This document shows, piece after piece, positions 25,901-34,219 of a stretch of 64,000 nucleotides of DNA. The stretch lies in assembly GCA_003134765.1 (NCBI GenBank), contig PLCM01000031.1:250601-314600 (forward strand), given 5' to 3'. The notes beneath the pieces are model-generated. The model searched no databases. It was given only the letters and a program-made list of their open reading frames with translations, and was not told the DNA's origin. Made by a program: the position numbers and the translations under genes. This DNA is from Spartobacteria bacterium. Its GTDB lineage: Bacteria > Verrucomicrobiota > Verrucomicrobiia > Chthoniobacterales > UBA10450. Positions within the stretch are counted from its first letter, which is position 1, and each line of letters opens with the position of its first letter.

Positions 25901-26647
25901 TTATTTCGCCAGAAAGTGCGCCCACGATTCCGGCAGCGCAGCCGTCTCCACTTCACTGGCGATCCGGCCTTCAAACTCGGGGTGAAACGACGTGCTCGTA
26001 CCGTAAACCATGATGACGTCTTCGGAACCTTCGACACGAATGGCGTGGGCGACGCCCGGCGGCACCACAATTCCAACATTATTCGCGCCGGGATGGTTAT
26101 CGCCATCCACGAAAAAGCGCATGGTCCGTCTCGGTAATCCAGCCCGCACATCGCACAGGATCATTTCGGCAACGCCCTGAACGAAAAACATCACGTCCCA
26201 TTGCTCCTCGGCATAACGGCGCAATCCGTAATGATCGGCCTCCTCAACAAACAAGCGGCGGATCCACTCTTCCGGCCTGGTCCCTTCCGGGATGCTTGGC
26301 GGATGAACGTGAAAGCCTTTCGCGGTCTGCGCGAACATTCGGGCGTTCGCCCATTGGCCCGGCCAAAACCCGATTCGTTGCAGCACGCCTTCATCGCAGC
26401 GAACGAACTCGCCAAAGACGCCGCGATACCGCTGGTGATGGATTTTTCTTGGGAAAACCTCGACACCGGGAATCCATATCGCGCGAGTCTCTTGGGCCGC
26501 ACGATCGGCGGACGCGAGCGTGCCGGCTTCAACTCCGGTAGCGGCCAAGCGGTCGGCGAAAGATTGTGGCGTGTAATCGCGCATGACCAGCGCCTTTTGC
26601 GCCTCCGCTGTGAGTCCCTGCCAAAGTTGTTCGTCGGGCGTCGCCAT
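25901..26647 (-). CDS. RmlC-like cupin protein
   Basis: 248 residues with a cupin core. KGFHVHPPSIPEG, WDVMFFVQGVAEMILCDVR and IVVPPGVAHAIR resemble the dTDP-4-dehydrorhamnose 3,5-epimerase / WxcM-like group, where such proteins modify nucleotide sugars. The HVHP and VAHA histidines could bind metal. The first 90 residues are additional. It starts 20 bp after the tandem glycosyltransferase stop, in the same transcript, supporting a role in surface polysaccharide assembly (inference). A catalytic His-Asp pair as in true RmlC is not clear, so epimerase activity is uncertain. Confidence 0.75.
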   Translation of the reverse strand: MATPDEQLWQGLTAEAQKALVMRDYTPQSFADRLAATGVEAGTLASADRAAQETRAIWIPGVEVFPRKIHHQRYRGVFGEFVRCDEGVLQRIGFWPGQWANARMFAQTAKGFHVHPPSIPEGTRPEEWIRRLFVEEADHYGLRRYAEEQWDVMFFVQGVAEMILCDVRAGLPRRTMRFFVDGDNHPGANNVGIVVPPGVAHAIRVEGSEDVIMVYGTSTSFHPEFEGRIASEVETAALPESWAHFLAK

Positions 26648-26667
26648 AATAAAAAAATCCTACCCCG

Positions 26668-29097
26668 TTATTTGCCTAACGAGAAATCGGCCCGCTCGCG
26701 AGAAAGATTTGGGTTGTAATACGGATCGCAGTCGAGCACCGCGGGCCAGCGTTCGCGCATCACTCCAGTCTCCATCGGTTCAACGGTGCGCCGGCGGGTG
26801 CCCGATTCGTGGTGATAAAGCCGGGCGAACGGAGTGTAAACAACTAGATAACCAGCCCGCCGGATTTTCAGGCAAAGATCGACGTCGCTAAAGGTCACCG
26901 GTAACCGTTCCTCGTCGAAGCCGTGCACCTTGTTGAAAACGTCGCGTCGCGTCAGGAGGCACGCGCCCGTGACGGCGCTGTAATTGCGCGTCACTTGAAG
27001 CTGCCGGCAAACGCCCGGCGCTTCGGCAGGAAAACCGCGAAAGGCGTGTTCCGCGATCCCGCCCACGCCGACAACAATGCCGCCATGTTGCACGGTGTCG
27101 TCGGGGAAAAGCAGCCGCGGCCCGACTGCGCCCACTTCCGGCCGCTGAATATGTTCAGCCATGATCGTGAGCCAGTTCCCGTCGATCACTTCCGTGTCAT
27201 TATTCAAAAAGAGGAGCCACGGGCTGTCGGTTTGCTCGACCGCAAAATTGTTGATTGCCGAAAAATTGAAAGGGCCGCTGTAGCTGAGGACGCGATGTCT
27301 TAGTCCCGACAAAAAGCTGCGCGCCTCATCGGTCTGACTGTCATTATCGACGATGACGATCTCATAAGGGCTGTAGATCGTTTCGCGCGTGATGCTCTCC
27401 AGGCAGCGCGCCAGGAGTTCGATCCGGTCGCGCACCGGAATGATGATTGAGATCGGCCTCGCTTCCGCCAGGTCCCGCTTGATCCAGTAGGCGTGCGTCC
27501 GCCAGTCCACCGTCACATGTCCGTTCGCGCCCTGCCGCTCAAGATGCGCCTCGAGCGCGAGCCGTCCGGTTTCGAGCGAACCGGGCTTGCGCCGGATGTT
27601 ATCGGCCGTTGAAGCCCGGCTTCGGCGCCAGTGATAAAGGATGCGCGGAATGTGATCGATCCGCGTGGTTCGCTCGGTCACTCGCAGAAAGAGATCGTAA
27701 TCCTGGGCGCCATCGAATTCCGACCGAAAGCCTCCGACTCGTCCCACTACCTCGGCCCGGATCAGGGTGAAGTGGCAAATATAGTTGCAGGAGAGAAAAT
27801 AATCGGGCGACCAATCGGGTTTGAAAATCGGCGCGTCAAGCCCCTCCTCGGTAAGCTTGTCTTCGTCGGAATAAATCAAGTCGGCGTCGCGATGGTCCTG
27901 GAGCCACTTAACGTATTGAAACAAGGCGTCCGGTTCGAGCAGGTCGTCGTGATCGAGAAAGCCAATCCATTCGCCTTGCGCCAATTCCAGGCCCCGGTTT
28001 GACGCGGCGGAAATACCTCCCCTCTTCTCGTTCTTCGCCAGGATAATTCTCGGATCACGGGCTGCCAGCTCCGGCAGGAATTTCAATAATTCGGGATCGT
28101 CGGACTTGTCGTCAATCAGGAGCAGTTCCCATTTTTCGTAAACTTGGTTAAGGACAGACTGCACGCACTCTTCCAGCCACGGCAACGGCGTGTTGAAAAC
28201 CGGCGTAATGATGCTGACACACGGCTGGTAATTGAGGGCGCGTCCCTCGGCCCGCAGGCGTGCCTGGTCCGAGGCTTTCACCCGGTGCGCGTCGAACCAG
28301 GTTTCATATTCGCTGGGCGTTTTCGAGCTGCGGGAAGACCTGGCCCCTTTTGGAAATCGTTTTCGAATCCCACGCACCAATTTTTTGGGCAACAAATACG
28401 GCGCGAGAATAACCTGCCCGACTTTGCGTTCGGGCGATTTGCGGAGTGCCTGTTTCTCGGCCTTCAACAGCTTGAGCTGCTGCCGGGCTTCCTTCAATTT
28501 GAGGAGCTTCTCCTCCAGCTTCGAAATATGGAGGTCGGCCGCCTCCAGTTCCGACATCCGCGTCCGCAAGCTTCGCTCCAATCCGCGCACCTGTCGCTGG
28601 AGCCGGGCCACGGCGGCTTCCACCGTCGGCACGAGCGCCTGGATCGACTCCGGGATCGTGCGGACGAGGTGAAGCGCCCCCGGCTCGAGAGCGCCGAGGT
28701 CGCAGCCGTAATCAGGGAGCAGGCCCGCTTCGCCAAAACGATCCACCAGTTCCGAACGGCGGACCGCGGCATCGACCCCAGGCTCGGGAACGAGCAGAAT
28801 GCTTTCCGCCGCCGCCGTGAGCGCCCGGACAGCGCGTTCATCGCCCGCGTTGTCGCGCGGATAAAACCAAATTGCGAGACCGGCGCGCGAGCCCGAGCCA
28901 TTTTGCAAAAGGGTGGGCTCCAGTTCGGTGATCGAAGCGGCTAGGGTGGCGCGGATTCCGGCCGCTTCAAACTGTGGTTCCAATTCTTCCCTCTGCGAGG
29001 CGACAATCAGAAATGGACCGCGCCCGAATTTTTGCGCAACCCATTGCGCAAAACCGGGTGGAAGGGAATGAGAACGCGGCCGCAGCACAGACGACAT
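26668..29097 (-). CDS. Tandem two-domain family 2 glycosyltransferase with N-terminal coiled-coil
   Basis: 809 residues. An N-terminal sensor-like or tether region (1-150) is followed by a coiled-coil (about 150-225) with repeated Leu/Lys/Glu. Two GT2 modules come next. The first (about 285-490) has SIITPVFNT, LLLIDDKSDD and WIGFLDHDDLLEP. The second (about 525-770) has SIIIPVRDR, IVIVDNDSQT, LLFLNNDTEV and the acceptor-site YLVVYTPFARLYHHE. Both carry DxD-like motifs (DHDD, NNDT), so both may be active. Similar proteins make repeating sugar units of O-antigen, capsule or rhamnan. It is co-transcribed with the RmlC-like cupin, and a fused acyltransferase-heptosyltransferase gene starts divergently 75 bp away. 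Confidence 0.92.
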   Translation of the reverse strand: MSSVLRPRSHSLPPGFAQWVAQKFGRGPFLIVASQREELEPQFEAAGIRATLAASITELEPTLLQNGSGSRAGLAIWFYPRDNAGDERAVRALTAAAESILLVPEPGVDAAVRRSELVDRFGEAGLLPDYGCDLGALEPGALHLVRTIPESIQALVPTVEAAVARLQRQVRGLERSLRTRMSELEAADLHISKLEEKLLKLKEARQQLKLLKAEKQALRKSPERKVGQVILAPYLLPKKLVRGIRKRFPKGARSSRSSKTPSEYETWFDAHRVKASDQARLRAEGRALNYQPCVSIITPVFNTPLPWLEECVQSVLNQVYEKWELLLIDDKSDDPELLKFLPELAARDPRIILAKNEKRGGISAASNRGLELAQGEWIGFLDHDDLLEPDALFQYVKWLQDHRDADLIYSDEDKLTEEGLDAPIFKPDWSPDYFLSCNYICHFTLIRAEVVGRVGGFRSEFDGAQDYDLFLRVTERTTRIDHIPRILYHWRRSRASTADNIRRKPGSLETGRLALEAHLERQGANGHVTVDWRTHAYWIKRDLAEARPISIIIPVRDRIELLARCLESITRETIYSPYEIVIVDNDSQTDEARSFLSGLRHRVLSYSGPFNFSAINNFAVEQTDSPWLLFLNNDTEVIDGNWLTIMAEHIQRPEVGAVGPRLLFPDDTVQHGGIVVGVGGIAEHAFRGFPAEAPGVCRQLQVTRNYSAVTGACLLTRRDVFNKVHGFDEERLPVTFSDVDLCLKIRRAGYLVVYTPFARLYHHESGTRRRTVEPMETGVMRERWPAVLDCDPYYNPNLSRERADFSLGK

Positions 29098-29172
29098 TAT
29101 ATTGATTGAAGCGTCGCGCAGGCAAATTTACCCTTCGGCGCGAATCGGCCGAACCCGGATCGCTGCTCCCGC

Positions 29173-31074
29173 ATGTTCGATTTCTGCATTTATCTTTTGT
29201 ATCGCGCGGGCACGGCCATCGCGAGCGTTCTGCCGGTGCGGGTCTTGTTCGCACTGGGAAACTTTTTCGGCCTCGGTGCCTGGCTGCTCTTACCGCAATA
29301 CCGCCGCCTTGCGCAACGCAATCTCGAGATTGCCTTTGCCAGCGAAAAATCTTCCCGGGAATTGCGCATCATCGCCCGCCGGAATTTCCAATGCCTCAGC
29401 GCCAATATGTTGTGCAACCTGAAGATGATTTCTATGCCGGCGGAGAAACTGACGCGGTATGTCGAATCAGAAAACCTCGACGCCGTGCATCAGGAACTGC
29501 GTGCCGGGCGGCCCGTGGTTCTCGTTCTGAGCCACATTGGGAGCTGGGAATTGGCGGCCCAGCTTGTGCCGCATTACGCGCCTTACCGACGGATTGGATC
29601 GCCCTACCAAAGCCTGAGAAACCGTTATATCGACCGCGATGTCAGCCGGAGACGGGCTCGCACCGGCGCGGAGCTGTTCGATCGAAGCGAAGGATTTCAG
29701 AAGCCAATTGAGTTGCTTCGTTCCGGCGGGCTCCTGGGGATTTTAGCGGACCAACACGCAGGAGATCATGGAGTATGGACACCCTTATTCGGCCGGCTGG
29801 CGTCGACCTCGGCGCTCCCCGGACTGCTCGCGAAACGAACCGGCGCCACGGTTATGGCCGCGGCGGTCCACACCGAGGGACCGGCACGCTGGCGGATGAT
29901 CTTCACACCGCGCCTTGATTCCGCGGGCGATTCCGTGAACTCCATTACCTGGAAAGCGAACGCGACGATCGAGCAGCAGATTCGCAAGGCGCCCGAGGAT
30001 TGGCTTTGGGTCCACAATCGCTGGAAAACGCCGAAGCCGAATTTTCTCCTCACCCATTATAAGCGCGGCGTTTACCTGCCGCCGGAAATGTCCGTGGAGA
30101 ACTTGAAGCCGTTCCGAGTTTTGATCCGCGCTTCGAATTGGCTCGGCGATAGCGTCATCAGCATGCCCGCCGTGCGCGCGATCAAAGCGGGTCGACCCGA
30201 TGCTCACATCACCGTCGCGGCTCCGGAAAAGATCGCCTCCGTCTGGAATCTTGTCCCCGAGGTCGACGAAGTCCTGCCGCTGACAACGCATTCATTATTT
30301 TCGGCCGTGCGGGCGATTCGGCGCCAGGCTTTTTTCGACGTTGCAATTCTTTTTCCAAATTCGCTGCGCTCGGCGCTCGAGGTTTGGTTCGCGGGCATTC
30401 CACGCCGTGTCGGTTTTCCGGGGCATCACCGTCGCTGGCTCCTAAACCAGGTCGTCGCCGAGAAAATGCCCGGCCCGATCCAGCATCAGGTTCACCGGTA
30501 TCTGCGAATGGCCCACGAGTTGGGTGGACCGAGGGCCGCGCCCGAACTCAGGAAGCTCGGGCATCGGATCAAATCAAAAGGCGCACCGGTGAAGCTGGGC
30601 CTTTGCCCCGGGGCGGAATACGGGCCCGCGAAACGGTGGCTCCTCGAGCGCTTCGCGGAAGTTGCTTTCACTATCGCGGAGCAGCGCTCCGTCCAATGGG
30701 TTCTCTTCGGCACCCCGGCAGACCACGAAAGAGGAGCAACGATCGAAGCGGCCCTGGGCGCACATTGTTTGAATCGCATCGGCCAAACCACCCTCGAACA
30801 ACTCGTCGCTGAACTGGGCGAATGCGCGCTCTTGCTGACGAACGACACCGGCACAATGCATCTCGCCACGCTCGTCGGGGTTCCGGTCGTTGCCGTTTTC
30901 GGATCGACGGAGCCGCGTCTCACCGGCCCGCTCGGCGCCGGCCACAAAATCATTCGCCACCAGGTCGAATGCAGCCCCTGTTTCCTGAGGGAATGCCCGA
31001 TCGATTTCCGGTGTATGAATGCCGTCACCGTCGACGAAGTCGTCGCGGCGATTTCGGCGCAGCTCGATCAATAG
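29173..31074 (+). CDS. Fusion of lipid A acyltransferase (LpxL/HtrB-like) and GT9 heptosyltransferase
   Basis: 633 residues. Residues 1 to about 295 match the LpxL/LpxM late acyltransferases of lipid A: a membrane anchor at the N-terminus, the catalytic HIGSWE (H121, E126, HxxxxE form), and DQHAGDHGVWTPLFGR. From about 313 a complete GT9 ADP-heptose:LPS heptosyltransferase follows (VLIRASNWLGDSVISMPAVR, LLTNDTGTMHLA and the terminal CMNAVTVDEVVAAI). The two activities act on the same lipid A-core molecule at the inner membrane but are normally separate proteins; fusion would couple late acylation to core assembly (inference). It heads a plus-strand run with a YbgC-type thioesterase and an ArnT-like glycosyltransferase. 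Confidence 0.92.
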   Translation: MFDFCIYLLYRAGTAIASVLPVRVLFALGNFFGLGAWLLLPQYRRLAQRNLEIAFASEKSSRELRIIARRNFQCLSANMLCNLKMISMPAEKLTRYVESENLDAVHQELRAGRPVVLVLSHIGSWELAAQLVPHYAPYRRIGSPYQSLRNRYIDRDVSRRRARTGAELFDRSEGFQKPIELLRSGGLLGILADQHAGDHGVWTPLFGRLASTSALPGLLAKRTGATVMAAAVHTEGPARWRMIFTPRLDSAGDSVNSITWKANATIEQQIRKAPEDWLWVHNRWKTPKPNFLLTHYKRGVYLPPEMSVENLKPFRVLIRASNWLGDSVISMPAVRAIKAGRPDAHITVAAPEKIASVWNLVPEVDEVLPLTTHSLFSAVRAIRRQAFFDVAILFPNSLRSALEVWFAGIPRRVGFPGHHRRWLLNQVVAEKMPGPIQHQVHRYLRMAHELGGPRAAPELRKLGHRIKSKGAPVKLGLCPGAEYGPAKRWLLERFAEVAFTIAEQRSVQWVLFGTPADHERGATIEAALGAHCLNRIGQTTLEQLVAELGECALLLTNDTGTMHLATLVGVPVVAVFGSTEPRLTGPLGAGHKIIRHQVECSPCFLRECPIDFRCMNAVTVDEVVAAISAQLDQ

Positions 31075-31122
31075 CGGCCCCCTCGCCCGCGAACATCCCG
31101 GGACACCTTGAAACTGATGAGG

Positions 31123-31199
31123 GAGGAACGCCGCGCTGCGGCGTCCGCCCAGCGGCACGATGCCATGGGGTTCCCGAACGCCAGCGCGGCGTCCCTACC
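31123..31199. repeat. Palindromic repeat ACGCCGCGCTG type
   Basis: GGAACGCCGCGCTGCGGCG near 31126-31144 pairs with the inverted CGCCAGCGCGGCGTCCC near 31179-31195. It fills the gap between the fused LPS gene and the thioesterase gene. The extended in-frame start for the thioesterase falls inside it and is rejected for that reason. Confidence 0.6.
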
Positions 31200-31231
31200 A
31201 CAATTCCGTTGCGTTAGCGGGCCATTCGGAA

Positions 31232-31666
31232 ATGCTCCTTCCGATGCTCAACGAGGACGCGCCCCGCATTCGCACGGAAGTGCAGGTCATGTTCTTCGAT
31301 ACGGACTGCGCCGCCGTCGTCCATAATATCGCTTACCTGCGCTTCATCGAGATCGCGCGCACCCAGCTCGCGGAAAAGCTCGGCCTTGGCCTCGCCGCCA
31401 TGGCGGAAACGCAAAAATATCCCGTCGTCGTGCGGACTGAGATCGATTACCGGCGCGCGGCAAAGTTGGGCGACAAACTCGTGGTCGAAGGCTGGCTCGA
31501 CCGTCTCGAACGCGTGCGATTCTGGTGCGCCTTCAAGGTAATTCGCCCCGCGGACGAGACCCTCATCGCCGAGTGTCGCCAGATGCTCGCGATCATTCAA
31601 ATGCCGGAAGCGAAATTGCTGCGGGTGCCGGATGATTGGGACCGATATCGTATCGGCCCGGCCTGA
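31232..31666 (+). CDS. YbgC-type acyl-CoA thioesterase (4HBT hotdog fold)
   Basis: 144 residues from ATG 31232; an ATG at 31244 is also possible. The hotdog signature VMFFDTDCAAVVHNIAYLRFIE carries the catalytic Asp and the following His-Tyr of the YbgC/4-hydroxybenzoyl-CoA thioesterase family. VRTEIDYRRAAKLGDKLVVEGWLDRL continues the central helix and sheet. It probably hydrolyses short or medium acyl-CoA or ACP thioesters. The first ATG of the longer frame (31160) lies in a palindromic repeat and is unlikely. It ends 5 bp before the ArnT-like start, so the two are surely co-transcribed. Confidence 0.88.
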   Translation: MLLPMLNEDAPRIRTEVQVMFFDTDCAAVVHNIAYLRFIEIARTQLAEKLGLGLAAMAETQKYPVVVRTEIDYRRAAKLGDKLVVEGWLDRLERVRFWCAFKVIRPADETLIAECRQMLAIIQMPEAKLLRVPDDWDRYRIGPA

Positions 31667-31671
31667 CGAAC

Positions 31672-33372
31672 ATGGTTGCCGTCACTCGCACGTTTGCGCT
31701 CGACGATACTTTTCTCTCCCCACAAGTTCTCCACCCGCCGCCCACCCGGCACGCGCTTCTTGCCTTTCTCCTGGCGCTCGCGGCCGTGCTCCACATCGGC
31801 ACCGCTAGCTGGGGCGACCTTTACGACGGCCCGGAAAGCCAGCTCGCAGGTGGCGCGAAAGAAATGCTGGAATCCGGCCAGTTCCTCGTCCCGACCAACA
31901 ACGGCGTCCCGCTTTTGCAAACGCCTCCGCTGGCTTATTGGGCGGTCGCGCTATCCAACAAAGTTTTCGGACGGAGTCCGACGGCCGCCCGCCTGCCGAT
32001 CGGACTCGCGATGATCGGGTCGGTCGCGCTCATCTTTCTCATCGGCGAACGGCTGACCGACTACTGGCGCGGGTTCGCAGCCGGGCTCATTCACCTATGT
32101 TCCGCGGGCGCGTTTTTGTCGGGGAGACTGGTCGCGCCGGAGCCCATCTTCGCGCTATTTGTTACCGGCGCGATGTACTGCGCGGTCCGCGGTTATCAGA
32201 ATCGGAGATTCCGCAAGGCGTGGTTCGCAGGCTTTTGGGGTTGCGCCAGCCTCGCCACTCTCACAAACGGACCCGGCGCCATTCTTCTGCTTGCTGGAAT
32301 CCTGGCCGTTGCGGCACTTCTGTTTCGGGAAGCCCGGATCCGTTTCCGACCCTTGCTTCACTGGACGAATCTCGTGCTTTTCCTCCTTGTCGTGGCGCCC
32401 TGGTTTGTCTGGGCTCACCTTCACTTTCCAGCGTTATTTTCGAGATTTTGGATCAAAGGCATCGTCGGTTTGCCACGTCTCTCGGATTTGCTTTTTCATC
32501 TCGCCTGGGGATTTCCCGCGTTTCTGCTTGTCCTGCCCGGCCTGATCTTCGCGCCGCGAAAAATCCTGCGGCCCGACGAATTCTCGTTTGGTGATGCCCT
32601 CCCGCTGGGTTGGATCGCGAGCGGCCTGATCGCGGCCTTGCTCATCGGGGAACCGCATGCCTTTTCTTCGATGGCCGCGGCGCCCGCCTTCGCACTCTTC
32701 GCTGCCGGCGCCTGGAAACGGATCGTTCGACCACTTCGCCGCGCCGGGATATTACTGATGCTGGTGATTGGATTCAGTGGCGCCGGGTTCGTCTGTTTCC
32801 GGCCGGCAATTGTCGCCACCTTTCTCGATCACCCCCTTACCGACAGCACCTGGTCTTCCCTGCGTCTTCTCGCGCAAATCTCGATGGGCTCGTTATTCCT
32901 GTTCGGTCTCGGAGCGATCTTCTTCCTGAAACAGCGCGCAGAAACTACCCTCGTCCTCGCTCTCGCGGCAATGGTGCCGATCGGCTTTTGCCTGGTCGAA
33001 GGCCGCTCGCTCGCGGCCCCGTTCTTTTCCCTGGCCGAGGCCGCCCAATACCTAAACCAGCGCCTCGGCGGAAACGGCCAGGTCCTCTATGAAGGATCGT
33101 TGTGGAGCGGTAACAGTCTGAGTTTCTATCTCGAGAAGAAATTTTTCCTCGTGAATCAGTCGCCAGATTTTTTCGAACAGGACATCGCCGCTCGGAACAA
33201 ATATCTCGACGAGAATTTCGTCCTTGAAGCGTGGGACCGATCGGATCCCATCTATCTCATCGTCGACGAGAGTCGCGTTTCGCATTGGCAGCAATTGATC
33301 ACCAACCGCGTCCACATTTACCACCAGGTGACCACCTGTGGCTCGCGCGTCGTTCTGAGCAATCAATTGTAA
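31672..33372 (+). CDS. ArnT-like/PMT_2-type integral membrane glycosyltransferase
   Basis: 566 residues from ATG 31672. About 10-12 transmembrane helices are visible, with the first periplasmic loop GDLYDGPESQLAGGAKEM carrying the acidic residues expected of the catalytic Asp/Glu in the PMT/ArnT (GT39/GT83) superfamily. The C-terminal about 100 residues are a soluble periplasmic domain (LNQRLGGNGQVLYEGSLWSG). Such enzymes transfer a sugar from a polyprenyl phosphate donor to lipid A or a glycan at the periplasmic face. The location after the acyltransferase-heptosyltransferase fusion suggests lipid A or core modification (inference). The last residues, RVVLSNQL, are duplicated as non-coding DNA 134 bp downstream. 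Confidence 0.88.
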   Translation: MVAVTRTFALDDTFLSPQVLHPPPTRHALLAFLLALAAVLHIGTASWGDLYDGPESQLAGGAKEMLESGQFLVPTNNGVPLLQTPPLAYWAVALSNKVFGRSPTAARLPIGLAMIGSVALIFLIGERLTDYWRGFAAGLIHLCSAGAFLSGRLVAPEPIFALFVTGAMYCAVRGYQNRRFRKAWFAGFWGCASLATLTNGPGAILLLAGILAVAALLFREARIRFRPLLHWTNLVLFLLVVAPWFVWAHLHFPALFSRFWIKGIVGLPRLSDLLFHLAWGFPAFLLVLPGLIFAPRKILRPDEFSFGDALPLGWIASGLIAALLIGEPHAFSSMAAAPAFALFAAGAWKRIVRPLRRAGILLMLVIGFSGAGFVCFRPAIVATFLDHPLTDSTWSSLRLLAQISMGSLFLFGLGAIFFLKQRAETTLVLALAAMVPIGFCLVEGRSLAAPFFSLAEAAQYLNQRLGGNGQVLYEGSLWSGNSLSFYLEKKFFLVNQSPDFFEQDIAARNKYLDENFVLEAWDRSDPIYLIVDESRVSHWQQLITNRVHIYHQVTTCGSRVVLSNQL

Positions 33373-33609
33373 ATCGGAGGGGATATGCTTCTGCATGTCC
33401 CATTTTTTCCCATCGCGTTTCCGGGATTCGAAGTCGGACGTGCGGAAGCACGTCCCTCCGATCATTTCACCACCGCTCGCGCGTTGTTCTGAGCAATCAA
33501 TTGTAAATCGGAGGGATATGCTTTTGCATGTCCCACTCTTTCCCATCGCGTTTTCCGAAAGCGGAAATCGGACGTACGGAAGCGCGTCCCTCCGATCATT
33601 TCACCGCCG
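33341..33609. repeat. 134-bp tandem duplication of a palindrome with flanking gene ends
   Basis: Unit 1 (33341-33474) and unit 2 (33475 to about 33609) are near-identical. Each contains the last codons and stop of the ArnT-like gene (GTTCTGAGCAATCAATTG), then AATCGGAGGG...ATATGCTT(C/T)TGCATGTCCCA, a second hairpin GGACGT(G/A)CGGAAGC(A/G)CGTCC, and GATCATTTCACC, which resembles the end of the rhodanese gene. Differences are scattered substitutions and one indel. Confidence 0.9.
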
Positions 33610-34156
33610 CCCGCACGTCATCGTTCAGCAACCGGCCCCAAAAGGGATTGTAAGGATGAACGGTGCCGACTCGCTCGTCCTCGCGCACCAGCGGACGATG
33701 TTCATTAGCCCACTGAAAAATCGAGCCCTCCAGATTGCGAACATTGGTGAACCCGGCAGCGCGCAGCCGCTCCGCCAGCTCGCCGGACCGATAGCCAACC
33801 GCGCAGTACGTCACGATCGGAGTCTCTTTCGACAGGCCGGCCGCGACATTTTCGGCCGCGGCGTTCGGATCGACCCGACGCGCCCCGGGCAGGTGGCTGA
33901 CATTCCATTCATCCGGCGTTCTCACGTCGAGAAGCACGGGCGTGGGTCGGCGCTTATTCGCGAGCCAGTCCGCGAGTTCGTTCGTGGAAATCCATTCGAT
34001 TTTCGTGAACTTGTGCCGAAGCGATTTCTTGAGCAAAAACCAATCGACGCTTCTCATTCCGAGCAAGGCCACGGCGGCGATGATGAAGCCGGTGATCACC
34101 AGGCCGAGCCGGACATTCGGAAACCGCGATTTTCGAGTTGGATTGACAATTTCCAT
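33596..34156 (-). CDS. Membrane-anchored single-domain rhodanese
   Basis: 186 residues from ATG 34156. One N-terminal transmembrane helix (about 18-36, LGLVITGFIIAAVALLGM) precedes a rhodanese domain (about 55-155) with LLDVRTPDEWNVSHLPGARRV and an active-site loop TYCAVGYRSGELA, whose Cys could carry a persulfide. Such proteins move sulfane sulfur or act as redox/sulfur sensors. The frame is open further upstream to 34522, but that part overlaps the divergent mtnA gene and has no family similarity. Its 3' end matches the palindrome duplicated in the tandem unit. No sulfur-metabolism partners adjoin it. Confidence 0.85.
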   Translation of the reverse strand: MEIVNPTRKSRFPNVRLGLVITGFIIAAVALLGMRSVDWFLLKKSLRHKFTKIEWISTNELADWLANKRRPTPVLLDVRTPDEWNVSHLPGARRVDPNAAAENVAAGLSKETPIVTYCAVGYRSGELAERLRAAGFTNVRNLEGSIFQWANEHRPLVREDERVGTVHPYNPFWGRLLNDDVRAAVK

Positions 34157-34219
34157 CGGTAAACAGCGTCGGATTTCCGATCTAGCTTTACACGAATCTT
34201 GATCGCATCCTAACGGCTC

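Noticed and set aside
33341-33609. The tandem repeat as a possible CRISPR array.
   Set aside because: Only two units of 134 bp, each including coding ends and hairpins, with no short repeat-spacer pattern and no cas genes.
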